Shown here piece after piece: positions 1 to 5,639 of a DNA stretch of 16,028 bases. Source of the DNA: CAZRXG01 sp964603985. Its GTDB lineage: Bacteria; Chloroflexota; Anaerolineae; Aggregatilineales; UBA3940. The stretch is taken from assembly GCA_964603985.1 (NCBI GenBank), contig CAZRXG010000065.1:1-16028 (forward strand), given 5' to 3'. The stretch's first letter is position 1, and every line of letters begins with the position of its first letter. The notes beneath the pieces were generated by a model that was given only the letters and a program-made list of their open reading frames with translations, searched no databases and was not told where the DNA came from. Made by a program: the position numbers and the translations under genes.

Positions 1-320
1 TATTTTTTCCCCCCGGTCTGGCGTTGGGGGGGTTGCTGGGGGGGGGGGGGGGCCTGGGGGGGGGCGACGCTGATGCCCAGGCCGAGGCTGCGGGTGGGCA
101 CGGGCAGGTCGGGGAAGAATTGGCGGTAGGTGGGTGTGGGTTGGCCGGGGGTGATGAGCAGAGCCGGTGGGGGTGAGGGTGGGATGGGCGTGGCGGTGAT
201 CACGATGGGGGTGGGGGGGAGCGGTCTGCCGGAGAGCAAGACGATGACCGGCACCGCACCGGCGGTGAGCACGAGAACCAACAGGATGAGCAGGATGGTG
301 TTGCGTCGTCTGGGCTGCAC
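1..320 (-). CDS. Truncated membrane-anchored proline-rich protein (C-terminus off the left edge)
   Basis: I do not recognise a family. Read on the minus strand from a GTG at 320-318, an open frame runs off the left edge. It starts with a basic stretch (VQPRRRN), then one hydrophobic segment at about residues 9-31 rich in Leu, Val and Ile, then a proline/threonine-rich region. This is the usual look of exported single-pass proteins elsewhere in this window. A TAG codon sits two codons upstream of the GTG, so the start is confined to GTG 320 or ATT 323; there is no strong Shine-Dalgarno sequence. The last 60 bases are G homopolymers on the plus strand, translated here as polyproline, and may carry sequencing errors, so the frame there is unreliable. 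Confidence 0.55.
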   Translation of the reverse strand, partial: MQPRRRNTILLILLVLVLTAGAVPVIVLLSGRPLPPTPIVITATPIPPSPPPALLITPGQPTPTYRQFFPDLPVPTRSLGLGISVAPPQAPPPPQQPPQRQTGGKK

Positions 321-754
321 AATGAGCTAACGATACCAGATCGGGGGAGAAGTGGCGAGTGGAAGGCGGAGGCGGCGCATATATTCAGTTGGCAGTCCTG
401 CATATCACGGCGGGTTGCCGGTGGGGTGCGAAGTTGGGCTACCGGGCAGAGGCGTCCGCAGGTCTGACGTGACTCTGCCATCGCTTCCGCCGGGCGGTGC
501 CTGCGTGAGATGGCAGCCGCACTTTCTCACAACGCCCGACCCGGCAGGACAGCGTGACGTGGCCCGGTTCAACGTACCACCACAATGGGCCTAGGTGGAG
601 ATGGCCGTCGCACTTTCCCCACACGCCACGCGCCTGTTCGGGTAGGCGCGGCACCGGCAGGCGGGATGCCCGACTGCGCTGATAATCCTTTCCGCGCGAT
701 GCGGCGTCCGACGACCGTCCGCCGACGTGAGCGTCGTTCTCCGCAGGCGCTAAC

Positions 755-817
755 TAGAACTAACGTTCTATTCATTATAGCACGGGATGGGCGGCTGTCA
801 ATTGGACCTTTGTTCTA
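755..817 (-). promoter_or_regulatory. Consensus sigma70-type promoter on minus strand bracketed by two SOS-box-like palindromes
   Basis: Read on the minus strand, TTGACA (801-796) and TATAAT (779-774) are separated by 16 bases; both hexamers match the consensus exactly. Immediately downstream, over the expected transcription start, lies the perfect palindrome TAGAAC-TAAC-GTTCTA (755-770), which contains GAAC-N4-GTTC, the core of the Gram-positive-type LexA (SOS) box. Just upstream of the -35, 802-817 is a second, imperfect copy with 10 of 12 arm bases matching. A promoter bracketed by two operators is typical of tight repression. LexA as the regulator is inference. The only minus-strand gene downstream starts at 320, about 435 bases away. 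Confidence 0.6.
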
Positions 818-843
818 ATCGGGTTAGGGGTGGGTTGGAATTA

Positions 844-873
844 GCAGTCAGCCGGTCAGCGGGTCAGCTATCA
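844..873. repeat. Degenerate heptamer repeat, unit GCNNTCA
   Basis: Four consecutive units GCAGTCA, GCCGGTCA, GCGGGTCA and GCTATCA; two carry one extra base. The same unit recurs as four clean copies at 15956-15983 and in fragments near 5561-5575 and 11522-11535, all between genes. Confidence 0.65.
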
Positions 874-1076
874 GCTACCCTCACCCCCTGTGAGCCTGAC
901 GGCTCATCCGTCCCCATGCACGGGGGGACAAAGCGGGGCGCGGCGGGGACTGGAGGGGTGTAAGTTCGGCACCGGCAGGACAACCGGGTTACTTTGCGGA
1001 GCACACGGTTGTGCCTACCCCCTCCCATCTGCGCGCGGCGCAGATTCGCCCTCCCCCATGGCAATAGGGTAGGGCG
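874..1076. repeat. C-rich intergenic element made of consecutive hairpins
   Basis: A series of inverted repeats lies one after another: TGAGCC/GGCTCA (891-906), GTCCCC/GGGGAC (910-929), GCACA/TGTGC (1001-1014), ATCTGCGC/GCGCAGAT with a 3-base loop (1027-1045), and CGCCCTCCCC/GGGTAGGGCG with one mismatch (1047-1076). C-rich tracts such as CCCTCACCCC separate them. No coding potential is evident. Confidence 0.55.
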
Positions 1077-1286
1077 GTGCGAGCGCAGCGAGGAGATCGT
1101 CAAGAGGATACGGCCTCTGTAAGATGACGGCAGCGCTGCGGTTGGGAACAAGGTCGTGAGGGCGGCGGGTGTCCTGGAGAGTGATGAGCCGGTGCCGTCG
1201 GGGTGGGCGAAAAGCGAGAAGTCTTAGAATACCGGTTTTCCTCAGCCCTCACTTGTCTGCCTTTGCTCGGACTGGCAGCCGTCCAG

Positions 1287-1820
1287 CTATTCGGTTAACC
1301 TTCTTTCTAAATCCCATTGCACATAAAGCAGTAAATCAAAGGCAGTATCTTTAGTCCATGGCGACGCCGCCCATGCATCATACTTCTCTTGAGCCGTCGG
1401 ATCCCCCCATTCTTGGACCAGGATCTCCACGTTAGATACACGCTGCGCTTCGCCCAGGCCATCCCCGGTGACTATAGGTTCAAGGAGTTCGGCAATAATC
1501 CCAAACTTGAGGTTGGCCTCATCTATTCTGGTGGTCCACTCGTCTTCATATTCCTGCAGAAGGTCACCACCTTCCTGTAGCTGGCCCGCACATTCCTGAT
1601 CAAGGCTATCATATTCTTCTTGAAGCCCACTATATTCCTGCTCAAAGGCGTCAAGTTCACCTTGTAGATTGGCCACTTCTTTAAGGGCGGCACCGAGATC
1701 ACTATCTGTTTGCTCACACTCTTGCACCAGTTGATCGTAATCTGCCTGAGGGACACCACAACCAACTGAAAGAAGGGCGACCAAGAGTAACACCATGGAA
1801 ATACGTAGTCGGTTTTTCAT
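1287..1820 (-). CDS. Small coiled-coil lipoprotein, function unknown
   Basis: A 177-residue exported protein. The N-terminus MKNRLR, a hydrophobic stretch and LSVGC give a lipobox with Cys21 as the lipidated residue. Residues about 25-95 are strongly acidic with many Glu, Gln, Asp and Leu in heptad-like spacing and repeated DYDQL/EYDSL-type segments, indicating a coiled coil. The C-terminal half (about 95-177) looks like a small helical domain without a motif I can name. GGAG lies about 7 bases before the ATG. It stands alone, with no close neighbour on its strand. Its codons are richer in A and T than most other genes here, as is the DNA around it, which hints at separate ancestry. Membrane-surface location follows from the lipobox; the role is unknown. 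Confidence 0.85.
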   Translation of the reverse strand: MKNRLRISMVLLLVALLSVGCGVPQADYDQLVQECEQTDSDLGAALKEVANLQGELDAFEQEYSGLQEEYDSLDQECAGQLQEGGDLLQEYEDEWTTRIDEANLKFGIIAELLEPIVTGDGLGEAQRVSNVEILVQEWGDPTAQEKYDAWAASPWTKDTAFDLLLYVQWDLERRLTE

Positions 1821-2235
1821 CTCCGTCTCCTTATCACTGTAGTTTCGCCAGATTCGGGTTTGATCACGGAGCTGCCTCTGAGCAGGCTATGGATGAGTGC
1901 AGCGATCCCCAAAAACTGGACACCAAAACACGATTTCTCAGGAACAATCGCCAGCGAGGGCTGCTGGGAGAGCCAGTGGCTCTCAAATTCTGATGGGGTT
2001 AGATATCCGGTGGAATAATGGATTATACTTGCGCAGATACACCCCCCAGGAAACACCCGATCCGCCCATAAATATCATGGTAGCTGCAGTATTACAATAA
2101 GTCAACCTCTTTTTTAATAGAAATAACTGAACTTTCCATGTTCAGAAAAGCCCTTTTCAGAAAGATGTATTGAGGGGGACTGAGTGCTGTATACCGCTGC
2201 TGTGGTACAAACTGGAACCGGTAGACTTTCAGGGT
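1821..2235. other. Gene-free AT-richer stretch with IS remnant
   Basis: Between the coiled-coil lipoprotein and the first RiPP promoter there is no credible intact gene. It contains the IS3-type remnant (1907-2026) and an AT-rich segment (about 2085-2170) with a small hairpin CTGAAC/GTTCAG (2127-2145) of unclear role. Confidence 0.5.
1907..2026 (-). mobile_element. Remnant of an IS3-family transposase 3' end
   Basis: On the minus strand, 2026-1979 encodes IIHYSTGYLTPSEFES. It closely resembles the C-terminal signature of IS3-family transposases, usually of the form (R)xHSxLGYLTPxEFE. About 55 bases further along, 1922-1907 reads TGTCCAGTTTTTGGGG, plausible as an IS3-type terminal repeat beginning with the usual TGTCC-like end. 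No DDE catalytic region, no orfA and no second end are present, so this is a decayed fragment. The family is assigned from one short motif. Confidence 0.45.
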
Positions 2236-2265
2236 TTGCCCTGCGATCGTTTTCTCCCTTATAAT
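2236..2265 (+). promoter_or_regulatory. Promoter of first RiPP precursor
   Basis: A perfect -10 TATAAT (2260-2265) lies 18 bases after TTGCCC (2236-2241), a weak -35. The predicted transcript has a leader of roughly 145 bases before the ATG at 2418, which includes a nine-base G run (2351-2359). The arrangement is repeated in the second unit. Confidence 0.6.
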
Positions 2266-2417
2266 CGAGCGACTGCGTGGCCTGTCTTTCGGGTCGGGAC
2301 CCACCGGCCATCTGCGCACCAATCGCAACCCGAATCGCACGCCAATAATCGGGGGGGGGTGAGGCACCCCACGCGTTCAAAGGTCGTCTACTTTTCTTAT
2401 CCAAACGGAGGTGCACC

Positions 2418-2747
2418 ATGTCGGTCGACAGCGCAAAAAGCTTCATGAGCCGTGTTCTGAGGGATGAGGACTTTGCCAGCCAGATAGGCGGCGCCGGGGG
2501 TCAGGAGGAACGCCTGCAGGCCATCAAGGATGCCGGCTATGACTTCACCCCGGACGATCTCAAGGGGGTCCTCCCTGCCGGGGTAACGCTCGATCAACTC
2601 CAGGCGCTCGAAGGCGCGGACGAACTGCCGGACGCGCTCATGGAAGCTGTCGTCGGCGGGAAGATGGACACAACGGTTATAGTAGTATCAGGCGCAACGG
2701 CGGCTGTTGCAGCAGTCATCGGTGCTGCCGCCTCAGCGGCGGTGTAG
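2418..2747 (+). CDS. Nif11-type RiPP precursor peptide, copy 1
   Basis: A 109-residue precursor of a ribosomally made, modified peptide. Residues 1-50 match the Nif11 leader domain: the start VDSAKSFMSRVLRDEDFA and the hallmark AIKDAGYDFTPDDL. The leader ends in EAVVGG (residues 76-81), a double-Gly site of the kind cut by C39 peptidase-ABC transporters. The predicted core, residues 82-109, has no Cys, starts KMDTT, and is dominated by Val, Ala and Thr, ending in an Ala/Ser-rich tail (AAASAAV). The start is fixed by GGAGGT (2407-2412) 5 bases before the ATG. Core codons are richer in A/T (ata, gta, tca) than leader codons. Modifying enzymes are absent nearby, so the final chemistry is unknown: a dehydrated, epimerised (proteusin-like) or unmodified peptide are all possible. 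Confidence 0.88.
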   Translation: MSVDSAKSFMSRVLRDEDFASQIGGAGGQEERLQAIKDAGYDFTPDDLKGVLPAGVTLDQLQALEGADELPDALMEAVVGGKMDTTVIVVSGATAAVAAVIGAAASAAV

Positions 2748-2849
2748 GGCGACGCAGCGGCAGCAAACGGCACAGCGGCCATGATTCACCAAACACCGGG
2801 CGAATGTGGCTGACTGAAGCATTCCCGCCTCGCCACCCGGCGCAGGGGA

Positions 2850-2879
2850 TTGCTTTGCGATCGCTTTCTCCCTTATAAT
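2850..2879 (+). promoter_or_regulatory. Promoter of second RiPP precursor
   Basis: TTGCTT (2850-2855), an 18-base spacer and a perfect TATAAT (2874-2879). It is the duplicate of the promoter at 2236-2265, diverged in the -35 and spacer but with an intact -10, so each copy can be transcribed separately. Confidence 0.6.
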
Positions 2880-3026
2880 CGAGCGATGGCGTGGCCTGTC
2901 TTTCGGTCGGAGACCACTGGCTACCTGCGCACCAATCGCAACCCGAATCGCACGCCAATAATCAGGGGGGAGACACCCCACGCGTTCAAAGGTCGTCTAC
3001 TTTTCTTATCCAAACGGAGGTGCACC

Positions 3027-3362
3027 ATGTCGGTCGACAGCGCAAAAAGCTTCATGAGCCGTGTTCTGAGGGATGAGGACTTTGCCAGCCAGATAGGCGG
3101 CGCCGGGGGTCAGGAGGAACGCCTGCAGGCCATCAAGGATGCCGGCTATGACTTCACCCCGGACGATCTCAAGGGGGTCCTCCCTGCCGGGGTAACGCTC
3201 GATCAACTCCAGGCGCTCGAAGGCGCGGACGAACTGCCGGACGCGCTCATGGAAGCTGTCGTCGGCGGGAAGAACAGCGCGGAGGTAACGATTATAACAA
3301 CAACTGTCACTACGACGACTTTCACAGTAGTCGTCAGTGCTGCCTCCGCAGCGGCGGTTTAG
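3027..3362 (+). CDS. Nif11-type RiPP precursor peptide, copy 2
   Basis: A 111-residue paralogue of the preceding precursor. Residues 1-82, the full Nif11 leader through EAVVGG-K, are identical to copy 1 at protein and DNA level. The core, residues 83-111, is different: it opens NSAEVTII, continues with a run of Thr mixed with Val and Phe (TTTVTTTTFTVVV), and ends in SAASAAAV. There is no Cys. It is more Thr-rich and less Ala-rich than copy 1; only the last eight or so residues align. The ATG at 3027 is chosen over an in-frame upstream extension because GGAGGT (3016-3021) precedes it and copy 1 has the same start. A GC-rich inverted repeat of 9 bp (3362-3370/3387-3395) starts at the stop codon, followed at 3489 by a terminator. 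Confidence 0.88.
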   Translation: MSVDSAKSFMSRVLRDEDFASQIGGAGGQEERLQAIKDAGYDFTPDDLKGVLPAGVTLDQLQALEGADELPDALMEAVVGGKNSAEVTIITTTVTTTTFTVVVSAASAAAV

Positions 3363-3488
3363 GGCGCTGCAGCGGCAGCAAACGGCGCAGCGCCCATTAT
3401 TCACCAAACACCGGGCGGAATGTAGCTGACAGAAGCGTTCCTGCCTCGCCATCCGGCGCAGAAGCGGCGCAAAAGCGGGGATAGATCA

Positions 3489-3514
3489 GGCTCATCTTCA
3501 GAGATGGGCCTTTT
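3489..3514 (+). terminator. Rho-independent terminator after the RiPP precursor array
   Basis: GGCTCATCT (3489-3497) pairs with AGATGGGCC (3502-3510) through a 4-base loop with one G-T pair, followed by TTTT and a further T-rich stretch. It lies outside the duplicated unit, so only the second copy is directly followed by it. It separates the array from the tetR promoter. Confidence 0.7.
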
Positions 3515-3526
3515 GCTTTGCCGCAC

Positions 3527-3556
3527 TTGACAAACTCCCCAAAGTGTGAATAATAT
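3527..3556 (+). promoter_or_regulatory. Promoter of the tetR-flavoprotein operon
   Basis: A perfect TTGACA (3527-3532) is followed after 18 bases by TAATAT (3551-3556). The -10 overlaps the operator palindrome, so a bound repressor would block RNA polymerase. Confidence 0.6.
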
Positions 3557-3576
3557 GGGTGGGCGGTCACCCATAT
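3553..3576. promoter_or_regulatory. Likely TetR operator (autoregulatory)
   Basis: ATATGGGTG (3553-3561) and CACCCATAT (3568-3576) form a perfect 9-bp inverted repeat around GGCGGT. It overlaps the -10 region and lies 22 bases before the tetR start, the classical position for an autorepressor site. Binding by this TetR is inference from position. Confidence 0.7.
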
Positions 3577-3598
3577 AAAATTAGGGAGGTAGTGTCGC

Positions 3599-4204
3599 AT
3601 GCCCCGCCACAAAGAATCGGAACGGGAGAAGATCCAGAGCGAAACCCGGCAGCTCCTGCTGCAAGCGGCAGCCGACGAGTTCGCCCGCGAGGGCTACGAC
3701 GGTGCAAACATCAACACCATCTCGAAGGCGGCGGGATTCGCCAAGGGCACCATCTACAACTACTTCCCCAGCAAACGGGCGCTGATGCTGGCGCTGGTCG
3801 ATGAGACGGCGGAGCGGCACATGGAGTACGTGGAGACACGCGTGATGCAGGAGGAGGATCCGCGCCGCCGGCTGGAGCGGTTTTTTGAGGCCGGGTTTGG
3901 CTTCGTGACATCCCATCTTGCCCAGTCGCGCGTGATGTTGAACGCCATCAACGGGCACGATGACGAGCTCAAGGAGCATCTTTTCCTGGCGTACCAACCG
4001 ATGTTCCAACTCGTAGCCAAAGCCATCATCGCCGAAGGGATGGCGCGCGGCTTTTTCCGGGAGCTCGACCCGGCATCGACGGCGATGCTGTTGATGAACA
4101 TCTACCTGGGAACCGCGTCCCAGGTCGACGAGGAGGGACAATCCTGGCTGGATCCCGCGCAGGTGGCGGACTTCGCCCTGCATGCCCTTCTTAAGCGCGA
4201 CTGA
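3599..4204 (+). CDS. TetR/AcrR-family transcriptional repressor
   Basis: A 201-residue one-component regulator of normal family length. The N-terminal DNA-binding domain covers about residues 14-60: LLLQAAADEFAREGYDGANI leads into the helix-turn-helix ISKAAGFAKGTIYNYFPSKRAL, with the family's typical G-x-x-Y-x-Y/F-F-x-S-K ending. The C-terminal half is the variable helical ligand-binding domain, so the inducer cannot be named. GGGAGGT precedes the ATG by about 10 bases. It is the first gene of a three-gene plus-strand operon. The perfect palindrome overlapping its promoter suggests that it represses itself together with the two flavoproteins downstream, which points to a redox-active or aromatic inducer (inference). 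Confidence 0.92.
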   Translation: MPRHKESEREKIQSETRQLLLQAAADEFAREGYDGANINTISKAAGFAKGTIYNYFPSKRALMLALVDETAERHMEYVETRVMQEEDPRRRLERFFEAGFGFVTSHLAQSRVMLNAINGHDDELKEHLFLAYQPMFQLVAKAIIAEGMARGFFRELDPASTAMLLMNIYLGTASQVDEEGQSWLDPAQVADFALHALLKRD

Positions 4205-4275
4205 GCCGGGTGGAACCGAGTCATCCTGAGTTAATGTGACGTTTGTAAATGGAGACAAACCAAAAGGAATCTGGT

Positions 4276-5067
4276 ATGAGGATACTGGCTTGTGTGAGCA
4301 GCCACCGCAAGAACGGCAATACGGCCAAGGTGACGAACCTGATAGCCGAGCAGTTGAAGCGTATTGCACGTGAGCGCGGCGAAGCGCTGGAAATCGAGAC
4401 CGTCAACCTGGCACGGATGGACATCCAGATGTGCCGGGGCTGCCGGATCTGCTTCAACAAGGGCGAGAGCCTGTGCCCGTTGAAGGACGATTTCCCGGCC
4501 ATCAAGGCCAAAATGCAGGCCGCAGATGGGGTCATCGTCGCCAGCCCGATTTACGTCGATGATGTCAACGGCGTCATGAAAAACTTCATCGACCGGCTGG
4601 CCCACGTCTGCCACCGCCCGGAGTTCGCGGGCAAGTATGCGTATCTCGTCACCACGGTCGGGGAAACGCGGTCGGGCCACGCCCTGAGAACGCTCGATAC
4701 CGCGTTCCGCACCTGGGGATACTACATCATCGGGAAGGCGAACTTCATCACCGGGGCGTTCATGCGCCGGGACGACATGGAAGCACGCTACCGGGGGGCA
4801 ATCGAACAGGCTGCCCGGCAGATCTTCGATGCGATACACAGGCGGCGGTTTCGCAACCCGCCCTTCCTCTCCCTGATGGTCTTTAAGATCCAGCAGATAG
4901 GTTGGAACCAGGTCGACCGGGGATCGCTCGACTACGCGTACTGGTCGGGTAAGGGGTGGCTCGACCCGGAGCGAGAGTACTTTATCCCGCATAGGGCAGG
5001 CCGCTTAAAAGTAGCCATTGCCCGGCTGGCAGGCTCGCTGCTCGCGAAGTTCATGATACAGACGTAG
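4276..5067 (+). CDS. NADPH-dependent FMN reductase-like flavoprotein with four-cysteine motif
   Basis: A 263-residue flavodoxin-fold protein. MRILACVSSHRKNGNT (1-16) is the first strand and FMN phosphate loop; ASPIYVDDVNGVMKNFIDR (89-107) is the second flavin-contact segment. Between them, residues 53-67 carry Cys53-x2-Cys56-x2-Cys59-x7-Cys67. The spacing recalls the compact cysteine motif of iron-sulfur flavoproteins and the related 'flavodoxin family' reductases; whether a cluster binds is not proven. Residues about 190-263 form a C-terminal extension. An ATG at 4249 is in frame, but AAGGAAT lies 6 bases before the ATG at 4276 and the family starts right at the first strand, so 4276 is preferred. 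Likely a cytoplasmic electron-transfer or quinone/nitro reductase in the TetR-controlled operon. Confidence 0.85.
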   Translation: MRILACVSSHRKNGNTAKVTNLIAEQLKRIARERGEALEIETVNLARMDIQMCRGCRICFNKGESLCPLKDDFPAIKAKMQAADGVIVASPIYVDDVNGVMKNFIDRLAHVCHRPEFAGKYAYLVTTVGETRSGHALRTLDTAFRTWGYYIIGKANFITGAFMRRDDMEARYRGAIEQAARQIFDAIHRRRFRNPPFLSLMVFKIQQIGWNQVDRGSLDYAYWSGKGWLDPEREYFIPHRAGRLKVAIARLAGSLLAKFMIQT

Positions 5068-5102
5068 ACAACCGCACGGTTCTGGAGAAGGTAAAAGATA
5101 AC

Positions 5103-5555
5103 ATGAGGTCACTGGTAGTGTATTTTTCGAAGTTCGGCAACACACAGAAGGTCGCCGAGGCGATTGCCGGGCCGCTGGGGGAGCAGGGCAGCGTGCGTGT
5201 GATCAGCATCGACCAACTCACCGCCTCCGATTTGAGCGCGATCGACCTGGTGGTGATGGGCACCCCGACCCACCGCATGAACCTGCCGGAGGCGGTCCGG
5301 CCCGTGTTCGAAACGCTGCCCAGGCGCGTGCTGGGCGGCACACCGGCAGCCGCCTTCGACACGTCCTACAAGATGTCCCCCTTCCTGGCGCGCTTCACGG
5401 CGGCCAAGAAGCTGGCCCAGAAGCTCCGCAAGCTGGGCGGGAAGCGCATCGTCCCGCCGGAGACCTTCCACGTCGTGGAGAGGGAAGGCCCGCTGTACGA
5501 CGGCGAGATCGAGCGGGCGCAGGCGTGGGCCGCGTCGATCCTGGAGCTGCTTTGA
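5103..5555 (+). CDS. Flavodoxin
   Basis: A 150-residue FMN-binding electron carrier of normal short-chain flavodoxin length. The N-terminal VVYFSKFGNTQKVAEAIA holds the phosphate-binding loop at residues 9-14 (S-K-F-G-N-T). GTPTHRMNLPEAVRPVF (about 53-69) is the 50s-60s loop region that contacts the isoalloxazine ring. The C-terminus ends in a helix (IERAQAWAASILELL). GGAGAAGG lies about 11 bases before the ATG. The gene follows the FMN reductase-like gene by 35 bases, so the two are almost certainly cotranscribed under TetR control. A donor-acceptor relation between them is plausible but not shown. Confidence 0.88.
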   Translation: MRSLVVYFSKFGNTQKVAEAIAGPLGEQGSVRVISIDQLTASDLSAIDLVVMGTPTHRMNLPEAVRPVFETLPRRVLGGTPAAAFDTSYKMSPFLARFTAAKKLAQKLRKLGGKRIVPPETFHVVEREGPLYDGEIERAQAWAASILELL

Positions 5556-5580
5556 GACTCGGTCAGCGCGTCAGACCGGC

Positions 5581-5632
5581 CGGTGGCTAGGCGTCGGCGC
5601 GGTCGCCGGTGGCTAGGCATCGGCGCGGTCGC
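5581..5632. repeat. Two tandem 26-bp repeats between convergent genes
   Basis: Bases 5581-5606 and 5607-5632 differ at one position; a third unit starts (CGATGGC) and breaks off. They fill most of the gap between the flavodoxin stop and the stop of the opposing CPBP gene. A heptamer-like segment (GGTCAGCGCGTCA) lies just before them. Confidence 0.75.
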
Positions 5633-5639
5633 CGATGGC

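Larger units (their letters stand above)
321..1286. other. 966-bp gene-free region with promoter and repeats
   Basis: No open frame here has a ribosome binding site, a recognisable domain or convincing composition. It holds a promoter-operator array (755-817), heptamer repeats (844-873), a hairpin cluster (874-1076), a short element (382-425) resembling one at 15860-15905, and a weak degenerate direct repeat of about 28 bases at 509-536 and 600-627 with roughly six mismatches. Confidence 0.6.
2233..3461 (+). repeat. Head-to-tail duplication of a promoter plus RiPP precursor unit (about 613 bp each)
   Basis: Unit 1 spans about 2233-2845 and unit 2 about 2847-3461. Corresponding positions are offset by 609 bases at the start codons. 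The promoter/5' leader portion and the 3' flank (about 105 bp after the stop) each show roughly 85-90% identity with small indels. Bases 2365-2664 and 2974-3273 read as identical over 300 bp. The stretch just after the GG-Lys codons is almost unalignable until the last 24 or so bases of the gene. Confidence 0.9.

Noticed and set aside
569..775. A minus-strand gene directly controlled by the SOS-like promoter
   Set aside because: The open frame starts inside the promoter-operator itself, lacks a ribosome binding site, and its Arg/Pro-rich translation looks like GC-rich noncoding DNA.
844..1076. CRISPR array or replication iterons
   Set aside because: Units are 7 bases without spacers of regular length, no cas or rep gene is in view, and the same units occur at several intergenic sites.
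2850..3026. In-frame N-terminal extension of the second RiPP precursor
   Set aside because: It would include the promoter and the 5' leader, copy 1 has no such extension, and GGAGGT precedes the internal ATG at 3027.
3362..3395. GC-rich hairpin at the second precursor's stop codon as a terminator
   Set aside because: No T run follows and copy 1 lacks a matching stem; the hairpin at 3489-3510 with TTTT is the better terminator.
2397..3452. Minus-strand open frames opposite both RiPP precursors
   Set aside because: Their apparent similarity to one another is only the duplication read backwards; the plus strand has Nif11 motifs and ribosome binding sites.
3581..4369. Minus-strand open frame of 262 codons opposite tetR
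   Set aside because: Antisense to a clear TetR gene and covers its promoter and operator; no family resemblance.
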